A DNA stretch of 64,000 bases from Lawsonibacter sp. (GTDB lineage Bacteria; Bacillota; Clostridia; Oscillospirales; Oscillospiraceae). The stretch covers positions 1-64,000 of the forward strand of contig JAAWIE010000001.1 in NCBI GenBank assembly GCA_022796195.1, written 5' to 3'. Shown here in pieces: positions 1 through 8,234 of this stretch. The notes under the pieces are model-generated. The model was not told where the DNA came from, did no database searches, and saw only the letters and a list, made by a program, of their open reading frames with translations. The position numbers and the translations under genes were made by a program. Each line of letters starts with the position of its first letter. Within the stretch, counting starts at the first letter, position 1.

Positions 1-1
1 G

Positions 2-361
2 CTGGTCAGCTGGGGCCAGGGCGGCGTGGACCCCAAGATCATGGGCGTGGGCCCCGTGCCCGCCTCCCGTCAGGCCATGGAGAAGGCCGGCCTGAAGATC
101 GAGGACATCGACCTGGTGGAAGCCAACGAGGCGTTTGCCGCTCAGTCCATCGCGGTTGCCCGTGAGCTGAACTTTGACATGAGCAAGGTCAACGTCAACG
201 GCGGCGCCATCGCCCTGGGCCATCCCGTGGGCGCTTCCGGCGCACGCATCATCGTCACCTTGCTCCATGAGCTGGCTAAGCGGGACGACGCCAAGAAGGG
301 CCTCGCTACCCTGTGCATCGGCGGCGGCATGGGCGTTGCCACCATCTTCGAGAAGTGCTAA
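2..361 (+). CDS. Acetyl-CoA acetyltransferase (thiolase), C-terminal part
   Basis: This is the last ~119 residues of a biosynthetic-type thiolase, which condenses two acetyl-CoA to acetoacetyl-CoA at the start of butyrate and related pathways. The reading frame is open from the window edge, so the 5' end lies outside. Visible family motifs are NEAFAAQ, the active-site histidine loop [16 protein letters not shown] and the C-terminal catalytic cysteine in [13 protein letters not shown]. The C-terminus is intact and a strong hairpin terminator follows 16 bases after the stop. The upstream context needed to assign a pathway operon is not in view. Confidence 0.93.
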   Translation: MVSWGQGGVDPKIMGVGPVPASRQAMEKAGLKIEDIDLVEANEAFAAQSIAVARELNFDMSKVNVNGGAIALGHPVGASGARIIVTLLHELAKRDDAKKGLATLCIGGGMGVATIFEKC

Positions 362-377
362 ATTTTTAACACAGCAG

Positions 378-409
378 CCGGCCTGGGAATTTTCCCAGGC
401 CGGTTTTTT
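378..409 (+). terminator. Intrinsic terminator of the thiolase gene
   Basis: An 11-bp perfect stem (CCGGCCTGGGA with its complement), a 4-base loop and a run of six T. It lies just downstream of the thiolase stop. Confidence 0.9.
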
Positions 410-428
410 GCTCCATCCGCAGGCAAAA

Positions 429-573
429 AAGCCTTCCCCTCTGGGGAAGGTGGCACGGCAAAGCCGTGACGGATGAGGCCGGTCCTGCTCTGGGCTGGCT
501 CCACCGCTTGTGTGCCGCCCCCCCCTCATCCGCCCCCTACGGGGGCACCTTCCCCCAAAGGGGGAAGGCTTTT
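429..573. repeat. Dispersed inverted repeat element, copy 1
   Basis: Two arms (about 429-478 and 524-573) are inverted relative to each other. Each joins an AAGCCTTCCCC-type end to a GGCACGGC / GACGGATGAGG-type inner part. The same element occurs at 18948-19073 with the same arm order and a different spacer. It looks like a non-coding palindromic intergenic repeat (REP/MITE-like). Its right end supplies the stop-codon region of the adjacent minus-strand RHH gene. Confidence 0.8.
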
Positions 574-733
574 ATTCGTCTCCCAGACACTTCAGCTTCT
601 TTTCCATGTGCTCTCGCAGAATATGCCGGATACAATTTGGTACAGTCCGGAACTCCTCCTCAGCCAATTTTTTTAGTTTTTCATAGAGTTCCTCTGACAT
701 TCCAACTGTTACTTTTCTGTCAATCTTTTTCAT
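572..733 (-). CDS. Small ribbon-helix-helix-type protein
   Basis: A 53-residue protein: a short basic N-terminal strand (MKKIDRKVTVGMS) followed by two helices (EELYEKLKKLAEEEF and VPNCIRHILREHMEKKL). This is the layout of Arc/CopG-type RHH DNA-binding proteins. The ATG at 733 was chosen over an upstream ATG because AAGGAGGTG lies eight bases before it. The stop falls in the last bases of the dispersed repeat. It is divergent from another RHH gene at 848 and shares with it a regulatory region holding a palindrome. No toxin partner is adjacent. Antitoxin or autoregulated repressor are both possible; the function is unknown. Confidence 0.7.
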   Translation of the reverse strand: MKKIDRKVTVGMSEELYEKLKKLAEEEFRTVPNCIRHILREHMEKKLKCLGDE

Positions 734-752
734 AATGACACCTCCTTGCATC

Positions 753-827
753 ATTATACTCTATGAAGCATAAAATGCAACCCCTTGCATTTTCTTTGCA
801 GAAAACTTACACTATATCACATATAAT
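753..827. promoter_or_regulatory. Divergent promoter region with palindromic operator
   Basis: For the minus-strand gene, TTGCAT (780-775) and TATAAT (758-753) are spaced 16 bases apart. A perfect palindrome, AAAATGCAA-CCCC-TTGCATTTT (772-793), covers that -35 box. For the plus-strand gene a TATAAT lies at 822-827, with only a poorly spaced TTGCAG upstream. The overlap suggests autoregulation by one or both RHH proteins. Confidence 0.55.
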
Positions 828-847
828 AGTGCAAGGCGGTGTAAGTA

Positions 848-1003
848 ATGTCAGAAAGTATATTAGTAAACCGGACGAGATTCACCTCATCCTTGAAAAA
901 TGAACTGGCAAAGGAACTTGATCTGTTGGCGCAAAAGACCAGAATTCCAAAATCACGCCTGCTTGATGAAGCTGTGGAAGATCTTTTAAGAAAGTACAAA
1001 TAA
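848..1003 (+). CDS. Small ribbon-helix-helix protein (51 aa)
   Basis: A 51-residue reading frame starting at an ATG 10 bases after AAGGCGGTG. The sequence MSESILVNRTRFTSSLKNE, then LAKELDLLAQKTRIPKSRLLD and EAVEDLLRKYK, fits a beta strand plus two helices. The KSRLLDEAVEDLL helix is typical of RHH (CopG/ParD-like) proteins. It is divergent from the RHH gene at 572-733. DNA binding is predicted from fold; the regulated targets are unknown. Confidence 0.7.
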   Translation: MSESILVNRTRFTSSLKNELAKELDLLAQKTRIPKSRLLDEAVEDLLRKYK

Positions 1004-1020
1004 ACACTGGAAACGAAAAA

Positions 1021-1050
1021 CCCCGGATACCTGCTCCAAGGTATCCGGGG
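1021..1050. terminator. Hairpin after the RHH gene
   Basis: A 12-bp stem (CCCCGGATACCT type) closes over a short loop, 18 bases after the RHH stop. On the plus strand it lacks a T tract; on the minus strand it is followed by five T. It may stop leftward transcripts from tadA. Confidence 0.5.
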
Positions 1051-1075
1051 CTTCCCGTTGAAAAAGAGGATTAAA

Positions 1076-1201
1076 ATGAAACGAACTGTCTCTTGCAGAT
1101 TTTATGATACAGGAAAGATATTAATAAATCCAACGTCATTTGTTACAAAAGGATTAAATCCCCTAAAAATGAAACTATTTGCGGGAGAAATTTTAGCATA
1201 A
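1076..1201 (+). CDS. Possible 41-aa small ORF
   Basis: An ATG five bases after AAGAGGA opens 41 codons (beginning MKRTVSCRFYDTGK, ending LFAGEILA). I do not recognise the protein. The reading frame contains the first copy of a 20-bp direct repeat (1141-1160), and a hairpin with AAAGGCTG/CAGCCTTT arms follows near 1232-1262. It may be a real small protein or a decayed fragment. Confidence 0.25.
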   Translation: MKRTVSCRFYDTGKILINPTSFVTKGLNPLKMKLFAGEILA

Positions 1202-1368
1202 TTGGACATTCTTGCCGGTCTTGGGCAGAGAGAAAGGCTGACGGAGCGACCCGCCAGCCTTTCAAAAATGGAGGATAGAATGAAAAAAACGTTTCTTGCC
1301 TTGCGAGTATTAGTATAGCCAAGAGATTTTACAAAAGTTCTTGTGAAATGTTACAAAAGGTTTAAATC
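1141..1368. repeat. 20-bp direct repeat pair flanking a small non-coding stretch
   Basis: The sequences at 1141-1160 and 1349-1368 are the same 20 bases (TGTTACAAAAGG-N-TTAAATC) with one mismatch. Between them lie a hairpin and, at 1280-1318, a 12-codon reading frame with an excellent GGAGGA site (MKKTFLALRVLV, then stop) that resembles the beginning of a signal peptide. Apart from these and the 41-codon frame at 1076, the 1004-1368 interval has no supported gene. The layout could mark a deletion or excision scar. Confidence 0.45.
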
Positions 1369-1812
1369 TTAACGCAGGCTTTGAAAAAATTCTTGGAGCA
1401 TCCTCTCACACTCCTCCTCCATCGGGCCTTGGTAGATACGGGGCCGGTGGTTAAACCGCTCCTCAAAGAGATTGAGCACCGACCCGCAGCATCCGGACTT
1501 CTCCTCTCGAGCGCCGTAGTGCACCTCCGGCACCCGGGCATTGATGATGGCTCCGGCGCACATGGGGCAGGGCTCCAGGGTGACATACAGCCTACAGCCA
1601 TGGAGCCGCCAGCTGCCCAAATGGGCGCAGGCCGCCCGGATGGCCTCCACTTCCGCGTGGGCGGTGGCGTCGCCCCTCGCCTCCCGGCGGTTGCGCCCCC
1701 GGCCGATAATCGCTTCGTCCCGGACAATCACACAGCCCACCGGAACATCGCCCTCTGCGACGGCTTCCCGGGCCAGGGCCAGCGCCTCGGCCATAAAATA
1801 TTCGTGATCCAT
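1369..1812 (-). CDS. tadA: tRNA-specific adenosine deaminase
   Basis: 147 residues of the cytidine/deoxycytidylate deaminase fold. The zinc site is complete: His52 and the proton-shuttling Glu54 in TAHAEVEA, and Cys82 and Cys85 in EPCPMCAGA. The enzyme converts adenosine to inosine at the wobble base of tRNA-Arg(ACG). Length is normal for TadA. The start is set by GAGGAGG about 10 bases upstream. It diverges from mnmG, so two tRNA-modification genes lie back to back. Confidence 0.93.
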   Translation of the reverse strand: MDHEYFMAEALALAREAVAEGDVPVGCVIVRDEAIIGRGRNRREARGDATAHAEVEAIRAACAHLGSWRLHGCRLYVTLEPCPMCAGAIINARVPEVHYGAREEKSGCCGSVLNLFEERFNHRPRIYQGPMEEECERMLQEFFQSLR

Positions 1813-1949
1813 CTCACCGCCTCCTCTGTGCAGCGGCGGCCGCAGCCGCTATCAACATTCTACCCGATACCCCAAGTTTTCGCAACCCCTTGCCCAAGAG
1901 CGAAAACCGTGGTAAAATATGCGGCAAATTCAATGAAGGAAGTCTGTCT

Positions 1950-3824
1950 ATGAAATATTACCACGCTGGACAATTTGATGTCGCCGTCATCGGGGCGGGA
2001 CATGCTGGAATCGAAGCCGCATTAGCCGCCGCCCGGATGGGAATGAAAACCCTCTGCTTCACCGTCAATCTGGACGCGGTGGGCAATATGCCCTGCAACC
2101 CGGCCATCGGAGGCACGGGAAAAGGCCATTTAGTACGGGAACTGGATGCCCTGGGGGGTGAGATGGCTAAGGCCGCCGACCGGGCCTGTATCCAATACCG
2201 TCTGCTCAACCGGAGCAAAGGCCCCGCTGTCTGGTCTCTCCGGGCCCAGGCCGACCGCCGGGAGTATCAAAAGGTGATGAAGCACGTTTTAGAGAAACAG
2301 GAAAACCTGTGGGTAAAACAGGCGGAAATTGTCGAGATTCAGACGGAAAACGGAGCCGTGTCCGGGGTTGTCACCCACACCGGGGCGGTGTATCAGGTCA
2401 GAGCCGCCGTGGTAGCCACAGGCACCCATCTGGGGGGGCGGATTGTGGTGGGGGAGGTGATCCGGGATTCCGGCCCCGATGGCCTGTCTGCCGCTCTGCC
2501 CCTAACGCAGAGCTTACTCCGCCTGGGTCTGTCCATCCGCCGCTTCAAGACGGGTACGCCCCCCCGAGTGAACGCCCGCAGTGTGGATTTTTCCAAAATG
2601 GAGCTTCAGACAGGGGACGGGGAGGGACTGGCCTTCTCCTTCCAGACGGACCAGCCCCCGGAAAACCGGGCGGTCTGCTACCTCACCTACACCAACCATG
2701 CCACCCATCAGATCATTCGAGCCAATTTGGACCGCTCCCCTCTCTATGACGGTACCATCGAGGGGGTGGGCCCCCGGTACTGCCCCTCCATTGAGACCAA
2801 AGTGGAGCGGTTCCCCGACAAGGAGCGGCATCAGCTCTTCATTGAGCCCATGGGGCTGGACACTGAGGAGCTGTACATTCAGGGGTTTTCCTCCTCTCTG
2901 CCTGAGGAAGTACAGATCGCTATGCTCCATACCATTCCCGGCCTGGAACAGGCCGAGATGACCCGGTGCGCCTACGCCATTGAGTATGACTGCGTAGACC
3001 CCACCCAGCTGGAAGCCACTCTGGAGACCAAGGCCGTCTCCGGGCTTTACGGGGCAGGACAGTTTAACGGCTCCTCCGGCTATGAGGAAGCCGCCGTCCA
3101 GGGCTTTGTGGCCGGGGTAAATGCCGCGCTGAAATTGCAGGGAAAGCCTCCTTTCATCCTCCGCCGGGACCAGGGGTATATCGGGGTGCTCATTGATGAC
3201 CTGGTCACCAAAGGCACCAACGAACCCTACCGTATGATGACCTCCCGCACCGAATACCGGCTCCTCCACCGCCAGGACAATGCTGACCAGCGGCTTACCC
3301 CCATCGGTTATGAATTGGGTTTGATTTCCCGGGCACAATACGAGAAGGTTTTGGAGAAATACGCTGCCGTGGACCAGGAGGTACGCCGCTTGGAGCGCAC
3401 CGGTACGCCGCCCTCTCCCCAGTTGTCTGCCTTGCTGGAGGAGAGGGGAGAACCTCCCGTCAAGGACGGCGCCCGGCTGGCCGACCTGCTCCGCCGTCCC
3501 CGGCTGGCCTACGCTGACTTGGCCCCCTTTGACTCCGGCCGGCCCATCCTGCCCCCGGCGGTGGTGAGTGAGGCGGAAATCACCATCAAATACGCCGGCT
3601 ACATTGACCGCCAGCTGCGCCAGGTGGAGGAGGTAAAGCGTCTGGAGGAACGGCCTATGCCAGCGGATATCGACTATTTGTCCATCGCCGGCCTGCGGCT
3701 GGAGGCCCGGCAGAAACTGGACGAAGTCCGCCCCCGAAATTTGGGACAGGCCGGACGGGTCTCTGGGGTATCCCCGGCAGATGTGGCGGTGCTGATGGTG
3801 TATTTAAAGCAAAGGGAACCGTAA
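1950..3824 (+). CDS. mnmG: tRNA uridine-5-carboxymethylaminomethyl modification enzyme MnmG
   Basis: 624 residues. The N-terminal FAD-binding fingerprint is [14 protein letters not shown], followed by the family block [23 protein letters not shown] and later [18 protein letters not shown]. With MnmE it installs the cmnm5 group on U34 of several tRNAs. The ATG at 1950 is preferred over an upstream TTG at 1890 because AAGGAAG precedes it and [11 protein letters not shown] is the usual N-terminus. In many Firmicutes it follows mnmE near the origin; here it stands alone ~28 kb away from yidC/jag and mnmE is not in the window. Confidence 0.97.
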   Translation: MKYYHAGQFDVAVIGAGHAGIEAALAAARMGMKTLCFTVNLDAVGNMPCNPAIGGTGKGHLVRELDALGGEMAKAADRACIQYRLLNRSKGPAVWSLRAQADRREYQKVMKHVLEKQENLWVKQAEIVEIQTENGAVSGVVTHTGAVYQVRAAVVATGTHLGGRIVVGEVIRDSGPDGLSAALPLTQSLLRLGLSIRRFKTGTPPRVNARSVDFSKMELQTGDGEGLAFSFQTDQPPENRAVCYLTYTNHATHQIIRANLDRSPLYDGTIEGVGPRYCPSIETKVERFPDKERHQLFIEPMGLDTEELYIQGFSSSLPEEVQIAMLHTIPGLEQAEMTRCAYAIEYDCVDPTQLEATLETKAVSGLYGAGQFNGSSGYEEAAVQGFVAGVNAALKLQGKPPFILRRDQGYIGVLIDDLVTKGTNEPYRMMTSRTEYRLLHRQDNADQRLTPIGYELGLISRAQYEKVLEKYAAVDQEVRRLERTGTPPSPQLSALLEERGEPPVKDGARLADLLRRPRLAYADLAPFDSGRPILPPAVVSEAEITIKYAGYIDRQLRQVEEVKRLEERPMPADIDYLSIAGLRLEARQKLDEVRPRNLGQAGRVSGVSPADVAVLMVYLKQREP

Positions 3825-3849
3825 AATGAAAATTGGTTAAAAGACCACC

Positions 3850-3875
3850 GACGGATTTTCTACCGTCCGTTTTTT
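3850..3875 (+). terminator. Terminator after mnmG
   Basis: A short GACGG/CCGTC (or ACGGA/TCCGT) hairpin followed by six T, 26 bases after the mnmG stop. Confidence 0.7.
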
Positions 3876-3927
3876 AAGAACAACGCTGGGCCTGTGCGCC
3901 CTGCACATGATTCCTGGGAGGAACTTT

Positions 3928-4827
3928 ATGAACCTGACACAAATCAAGGGAAACACTTGGGTTATCGAGGCCAATCAGCTGATTCCGCTGTACAAACTGG
4001 ATCACAGCCGCTGTGTCCTGCTGGACACCGGCCTGCTGGAAGAGCGGACGGCGCTGGAAGAGACGCTGTCCACCGCAGGGCTGACCCCGGTGGGGGTGCT
4101 GTGCTCCCATGCCCATGTGGACCACTGCGCCAGCAACGGCTATTTACAGGAAAAATACCAAACCCAAATCGCCCTCACCGCTCCGGAGGCTGGGATGTGC
4201 GCCTCTCTGCTCACGTTGAAGTGTTATTTCCTCACCCTCTCGCCGGGGATGGTAGCCCGGGAGTCCTCCTGCATGATACACAGGCCGGACATCATCATCC
4301 CAGCGGAGGATGGAACCTTTTCCTTCTGCGGGGCGGAATTTGAAATCGTCCACACCCCAGGGCACTCGGCGGGACATGTATGCACCATCACTCCGGACAA
4401 TGTGTGCTACACTGCTGACGCCCTGCTCAGCCGCGAACTGCTCACTGCCAAGCTGCCTTACAACCTGAGCCAGGAGATGGCCCTCCACAGCCGGGACAAA
4501 CTGCGGCGGCTGGACTGTGACGCCTATATTATGGCCCATCGCGGGGTCTGTTCCAGGACGGAAATTCAACCTCTCATTGATGTCAATCAACACCTGATCC
4601 ACCGCAGAGCGGAGGAAATCCTAGCTCTGGTAAACCGGCCCATGACCGCCAGCCAGATTGACGAAGCAGTCTGCGGTCTTTACCAGCTCTTAACCCGCAA
4701 GCCCCGCCGCTCTCTGCGGTTTGAGCGCAATGTCCGGTTTTTTATCGAATATCTGGTGGATACGGGCCGTCTGGCTGAGGTGTGCCAGAATGGCGCCACC
4801 TACTACGCCCGCCCGGAGGAATTCTGA
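3928..4827 (+). CDS. MBL-fold metallohydrolase
   Basis: 299 residues. The metal-binding signature H61-A-H63-V-D65-H66 and a second ligand H146 in HTPGHSAGH define the metallo-beta-lactamase fold of the glyoxalase II/ribonuclease-Z type. The ~90-residue C-terminal extension beyond the core (after MAHRGVCSRT) looks like a helical or winged-helix tail, as in LACTB2-type proteins. The start at 3928 follows GGGAGG by six bases. The substrate cannot be told: thioester, lactone or nucleic-acid phosphodiester hydrolysis all remain possible. It is a single-gene unit ended by the bidirectional hairpin at 4831. Confidence 0.85.
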   Translation: MNLTQIKGNTWVIEANQLIPLYKLDHSRCVLLDTGLLEERTALEETLSTAGLTPVGVLCSHAHVDHCASNGYLQEKYQTQIALTAPEAGMCASLLTLKCYFLTLSPGMVARESSCMIHRPDIIIPAEDGTFSFCGAEFEIVHTPGHSAGHVCTITPDNVCYTADALLSRELLTAKLPYNLSQEMALHSRDKLRRLDCDAYIMAHRGVCSRTEIQPLIDVNQHLIHRRAEEILALVNRPMTASQIDEAVCGLYQLLTRKPRRSLRFERNVRFFIEYLVDTGRLAEVCQNGATYYARPEEF

Positions 4828-4830
4828 CCG

Positions 4831-4871
4831 AAAACCGCCCCGCTCCATCCATCCGGAGCGAGGCGGCTTTT
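4831..4871. terminator. Bidirectional terminator between MBL hydrolase and rubrerythrin
   Basis: A 12-bp near-perfect stem (CCGCC-C-CGCTCC) has T-rich sequence on both sides. It serves the converging genes at 3928 and 4922. Confidence 0.8.
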
Positions 4872-4921
4872 GCTGCTGTAATTCCAAGCATCTAAGGTCC
4901 AGGACAGAGCCCTCGGGCTAT

Positions 4922-5524
4922 TCAAGACCAGTGGGACAGCTCCACCCGGACAAAATAGCCCTGGGGATGGCGGCAGACTGGGCAGTGAGCAGGGGCGGCA
5001 GTGGCCTCTACAACAAAGCCGCAGTGGAGACAGGTCCACTGCACCTCCACTTCGGAGAAAAACAATTGGTTTTTCTCCATCAGGTCTGCGAACTTTCCAA
5101 AGCGGTCCCCGTGGGTCTGCTCCACCCGGGCGATGTTCTCAAAGAGCTTGCCTACCAAGGGGAAGCCCTCGCTCATGGCGGTTTGGGCAAAGCTGCGGTA
5201 ATCGTGCTCCCACTCCTGGTACTCGTTGTGCTGGGCGGAACGCAGGTAGTCCAGCATTCCGGAATAGATGTCCACCGGGTAGGTGCCGTCCACCTTGACG
5301 GTCTGGCCTGCGCAGTCCTCCAAAGCGGCGTAGAACTGTTTGGCATGGACCCGTTCCTGTTCAGCGGTGAACAGGAATACCCCTTGAATAACGGCCAGTC
5401 CCGCTTTGTTGGCCACCCCTGCGGCGATGGTATAGCGGTTCCGGGCCTGGCTCTCCCCAGCGAAAGCCCTCATCAAGTTCTCTCGGGTCTGGCTGTGGAG
5501 AAATGCCTGGGTTTTATCGGACAT
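4922..5524 (-). CDS. rbr: Rubrerythrin
   Basis: 200 residues: an N-terminal ferritin-like diiron domain (ENLMRAFAGESQARNRY; later EQERVHAKQFY, HDYRSFAQTA and VEQTHGDRF carry ligand Glu/His residues). A C-terminal rubredoxin-like FeS4 site follows (TCLHCGFV and CPVCRHP). Rubrerythrins reduce hydrogen peroxide to water in anaerobes, drawing electrons from rubredoxin or NADH systems. The start follows GAAGGAGGG. It is monocistronic. Its presence fits an obligate anaerobe. Confidence 0.95.
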   Translation of the reverse strand: MSDKTQAFLHSQTRENLMRAFAGESQARNRYTIAAGVANKAGLAVIQGVFLFTAEQERVHAKQFYAALEDCAGQTVKVDGTYPVDIYSGMLDYLRSAQHNEYQEWEHDYRSFAQTAMSEGFPLVGKLFENIARVEQTHGDRFGKFADLMEKNQLFFSEVEVQWTCLHCGFVVEATAAPAHCPVCRHPQGYFVRVELSHWS

Positions 5525-5617
5525 AGGAAACCCTCCTTCAAATCAGTAGGTTTAGTATGCCTCAAAGTTCGGAAGTTATTCCACCTGTTCCTATCCGAAC
5601 GAGAATCACAAAGCCCC

Positions 5618-5645
5618 TTGCTTTTTTTTCTGTTGCGAGTATAAT
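5618..5645 (+). promoter_or_regulatory. Promoter of pncB
   Basis: TTGCTT (5618-5623), a 16-base spacer and a consensus TATAAT (5640-5645), 51 bases before the pncB start. Confidence 0.65.
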
Positions 5646-5696
5646 AACATCTAACGAGGGGGTGTCTTGTCACCCTGACACAAGGAGGCTTTCCCT

Positions 5697-7145
5697 ATGA
5701 AAGCAAAGACAAATCTGACCATGCTCTGCGACTTCTACGAGCTGACCATGGCCAACGGCTATTTTCAAACCGGTTTACAGGACCGCATCTGCTATTTCGA
5801 CGTGTTTTACCGCTCTGTCCCCGACAAAGGCGGCTTTGCCATTGCCGCCGGGCTGGTCCAGGTAGTAGAGTACATTCAGGAGCTGTGCTTTGATGAAGAG
5901 GACATCTCCTATCTGCGCACCAAGGGCTATTTCAGTGAGGAATTTTTGGGATATCTGCAGGACTTCAAATTTACCGGCGACATCTGGGCCGTCCCCGAGG
6001 GCACTCCCGTCTTCCCCAACGAACCAATTATGACCGTTCGGGCTCCCGCCATTCAAGCCCAGTTCGTTGAGACCTTTATCCTTCTCACCCTCAATCACCA
6101 GAGCCTGATTGCCACCAAGTCCAACCGCATCGTCCGCGCCGCTGAGGGCCGGCCGGTGGCGGAATTCGGTTCCCGCCGGGCCCAGGGGGCGGACGGCGCT
6201 TTGCTGGGCGCTCGGGCCAGCTATATCGCCGGCTGTGCCGCCACCGCCTGCACAATGGCCGACCAGCGATACGGTTCCCCCGCCACCGGCACCATGGCCC
6301 ACTCCTGGGTCCAGATGTTCCCTGATGAATACACCGCCTTTAAGACCTACTGCAAGCTCTACCCCAATAACGCCACCCTGTTGGTGGACACCTACAACGT
6401 CCTCAAGTCGGGTGTGCCCAACGCGATTAAGGCTTTTCAAGAAGTTCTCATCCCCCAGGGTATTACCCGCTGCGCCATTCGGCTGGATTCCGGAGACCTA
6501 ACCTACCTATCCCAGAAGGCCCGTGAGCTGCTGGATGCCGCTGGATTTTCCAACTGCAAAATTGTGGCCTCCAACGCCTTGGACGAGTACATCATCCGGG
6601 ACCTGGTACGGCAGGGAGCCCGCATCGACTCCTTTGGCGTGGGCGAACGGCTGATTACTTCCCGCAGTGAGCCAGTGTTTGGCGGAGTTTATAAGCTGGC
6701 TGCCATTGAGGACGACCAAGGCAGGATCATTCCCAAAATCAAAATCAGTGAGAATGCCGCCAAGATTACCACCCCCCATTTTAAGAAGATTTACCGCATC
6801 TTCTCCAAAGACTCCGGTAAGGCCGAGGCAGACCTCATTTGCCTCCACGACGAGGAGTTTGACTTCTCCCAGCCCCTGGAGCTGTTCGACCCGGACGCCA
6901 CCTGGAAACGGAAGGTGTATACCGACATTGAGGTCCGGGAACTGATGGTTCCCATCTTCCTGGGCGGTGAACTGGTGTATGAGGTACCTGATCTTCAAAC
7001 CAGCCGGGCCTACTGCCAGCGGCAGGTGGACACCCTTTGGGACGAGGTCAAACGTTTTGAAAACCCCCATAATTATTATGTGGACCTCTCCCAGAAATTA
7101 TGGAACATTAAGCAGTCCCTGCTCAACAGTCACGAAATGAACTGA
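5697..7145 (+). CDS. pncB: Nicotinate phosphoribosyltransferase
   Basis: 482 residues. It forms nicotinate mononucleotide from nicotinate and PRPP in the NAD salvage (Preiss-Handler) route. Family blocks visible: MLCDFYELTMANGYF at the start, EFGSRRAQGADGALLGARASYIAG, GTMAHSWVQMFPDE with the histidine that is phosphorylated in this family, and LLVDTYNVLKSGVPNA. The RBS is AAGGAGG. It is monocistronic, ended by the hairpin at 7149. Some members act on nicotinamide-like substrates, but this layout is the standard long bacterial NAPRTase. Confidence 0.95.
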   Translation: MKAKTNLTMLCDFYELTMANGYFQTGLQDRICYFDVFYRSVPDKGGFAIAAGLVQVVEYIQELCFDEEDISYLRTKGYFSEEFLGYLQDFKFTGDIWAVPEGTPVFPNEPIMTVRAPAIQAQFVETFILLTLNHQSLIATKSNRIVRAAEGRPVAEFGSRRAQGADGALLGARASYIAGCAATACTMADQRYGSPATGTMAHSWVQMFPDEYTAFKTYCKLYPNNATLLVDTYNVLKSGVPNAIKAFQEVLIPQGITRCAIRLDSGDLTYLSQKARELLDAAGFSNCKIVASNALDEYIIRDLVRQGARIDSFGVGERLITSRSEPVFGGVYKLAAIEDDQGRIIPKIKISENAAKITTPHFKKIYRIFSKDSGKAEADLICLHDEEFDFSQPLELFDPDATWKRKVYTDIEVRELMVPIFLGGELVYEVPDLQTSRAYCQRQVDTLWDEVKRFENPHNYYVDLSQKLWNIKQSLLNSHEMN

Positions 7146-7148
7146 AAA

Positions 7149-7186
7149 AACCGCCCCAGGTTGTACAGACACAACCTGGGGCGGTT
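7149..7186. terminator. Bidirectional terminator between pncB and secG
   Basis: A 16-bp perfect stem (AACCGCCCCAGGTTGT and complement) with a 6-base loop. It has a six-base T tract on the minus strand for secG, and lies directly after the pncB stop. Confidence 0.88.
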
Positions 7187-7214
7187 CCATTGGACAGGGC
7201 AAATGTTTGCGATA

Positions 7215-7451
7215 TTAGATGATGCTCAGTGCCAGCGTGATGATGATCCAGAGAATCGCCACCCACTTGGTCATCTTTGCCAGCTTAGCATCCAGGCTCT
7301 TAGCCTTGTTCTTGGACAGGAAGGTGTCCGCACCGCCGGCAATGGCTCCGGACAGGCCGGCGCTCTTGCCGGATTGGAGCATAACCACCGCGATAACCGC
7401 CAGCCCGCACAGGACCTGGACAATGGTGAGAATCAGATTCAGCGTATTCAT
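7215..7451 (-). CDS. secG: Preprotein translocase subunit SecG
   Basis: 78 residues with two membrane helices (NLILTIVQVLCGLAVIAVVMLQ and WVAILWIIITLALSII). The cytoplasmic loop between them contains GLSGAIAGGADTFLSKNKA, which matches the SecG signature. SecG is the small subunit of the SecYEG channel. A promoter TTGCAA-17-TAAACT lies upstream. It is not joined here to rnr/smpB, a common neighbour in other Firmicutes. Confidence 0.93.
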   Translation of the reverse strand: MNTLNLILTIVQVLCGLAVIAVVMLQSGKSAGLSGAIAGGADTFLSKNKAKSLDAKLAKMTKWVAILWIIITLALSII

Positions 7452-7517
7452 GTTACTCGTTCCTTTCAGGGGCCCGGGGGCCGTAAATTGACTGTGTAAA
7501 ACCCGGAAGTATCAAAA

Positions 7518-7546
7518 AGTTTACCACAGATCAGACCGGATTGCAA
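7518..7546 (-). promoter_or_regulatory. Promoter of secG
   Basis: On the minus strand, TTGCAA (7546-7541), 17 bases and TAAACT (7523-7518). Confidence 0.55.
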
Positions 7547-7597
7547 GTGTTTCCCGCAATCTTTGCGCAAAATCTCCAAGGGACTTTGCAGCCACAG

Positions 7598-7780
7598 TTA
7601 TTCATGGGATTCCCTAGTTGTCTCCCCCCGCTTATGGATTGCGTTGAGGGACAGTTCTCCGGCTAATTTGAAAAGCGCATCCTCCATAACTTGCTCAGCA
7701 GACAGCCCCTTTGCTTTTTCACCTGCTTTGGCGTAAAAAGCAATTACATAATCCGGCACTTTCAGCGTAATTTTTTTCAT
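7598..7780 (-). CDS. Small hypothetical protein, possible RHH fold
   Basis: 60 residues starting MKKITLKVPDYVIAFYAKAG, then KAKGLSAEQVMEDALFKLAGE and a polar tail. The short N-terminal strand and two helices resemble the RHH/antitoxin-like microproteins elsewhere in this window, but the match is weaker. The RBS is poor (GGAA close to the start). It diverges from an XRE regulator at 7956 and may share control with it. The function is unknown. Confidence 0.55.
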   Translation of the reverse strand: MKKITLKVPDYVIAFYAKAGEKAKGLSAEQVMEDALFKLAGELSLNAIHKRGETTRESHE

Positions 7781-7885
7781 TTTCCATCATATTCCTTCTC
7801 TGTCTAAACGATAACGATATAGTCGAAGCGGTCTTCTACGGTGTATTATGCCGCAGTGTCAAAAAGAGGTATACTACATTTTATC

Positions 7886-7907
7886 ATTGAGGTCAACTGA
7901 CCTCAAT
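7886..7907. promoter_or_regulatory. Perfect palindrome, probable XRE operator
   Basis: ATTGAGGTCA, AC, then TGACCTCAAT: perfect 10-bp arms around two bases, 48 bases before the XRE start. It is probably the autoregulatory site of the following repressor. Confidence 0.6.
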
Positions 7908-7955
7908 AAATTTCTCCCTTGTTGTTATCCTAATGATGACATAAGGGGGTATTTT

Positions 7956-8189
7956 ATGATGGTAAAACCTGAAATTGTCGGCCGTATTTTGGCAGGATAC
8001 AGGGAACAAAAGGGACTGACACAGGATGTTCTCAGCGGTTTAGCCGGGTTGGACCGTACGCACTACAGTAAATTGGAACGCGGCCTGCGCAGTCCAACTC
8101 TGGAGACACTTTTTAAACTCGGGCAGGCTCTTGATGTTCCTCCCCATGACATTGTCATAGCAATCGAGGATGCACATTCCAAATTATAA
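7956..8189 (+). CDS. XRE-family helix-turn-helix regulator
   Basis: 77 residues, almost all one Cro/C1-type HTH domain: VGRILAGYREQKGLTQDVLSG, then LAGLDRTHYSKLERGLRSPTLETL and FKLGQALDVPPHDIV. The start is the first of two ATGs (MMVKPE) after AAGGGGG. There is no other domain, so it is a stand-alone repressor of the size found in toxin-antitoxin or mobile-element control. No partner gene follows. A perfect palindrome lies upstream. Confidence 0.88.
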   Translation: MMVKPEIVGRILAGYREQKGLTQDVLSGLAGLDRTHYSKLERGLRSPTLETLFKLGQALDVPPHDIVIAIEDAHSKL

Positions 8190-8233
8190 AAAATGCTCCG
8201 TACTTTACAAACTGTAGAATACGGAGCATTTTC
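8187..8233. terminator. Bidirectional terminator between XRE gene and typA
   Basis: A long stem (AAAATGCTCCGTA and complement) around a 17-base loop, with T-rich flanks on both strands. Confidence 0.85.
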
Positions 8234-8234
8234 C

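Noticed and set aside
1381-1953. 190-codon plus-strand frame opposite tadA
   Set aside because: Shadow of tadA; its translation is low-complexity Pro/Arg and the tadA frame has the full deaminase motifs.
2514-3338. 274-codon minus-strand frame inside mnmG
   Set aside because: Antisense shadow of a well-conserved gene; no start signal or family match.
7598-8189. Toxin-antitoxin module
   Set aside because: Divergent orientation and no toxin-like protein; both proteins look like DNA-binding units.
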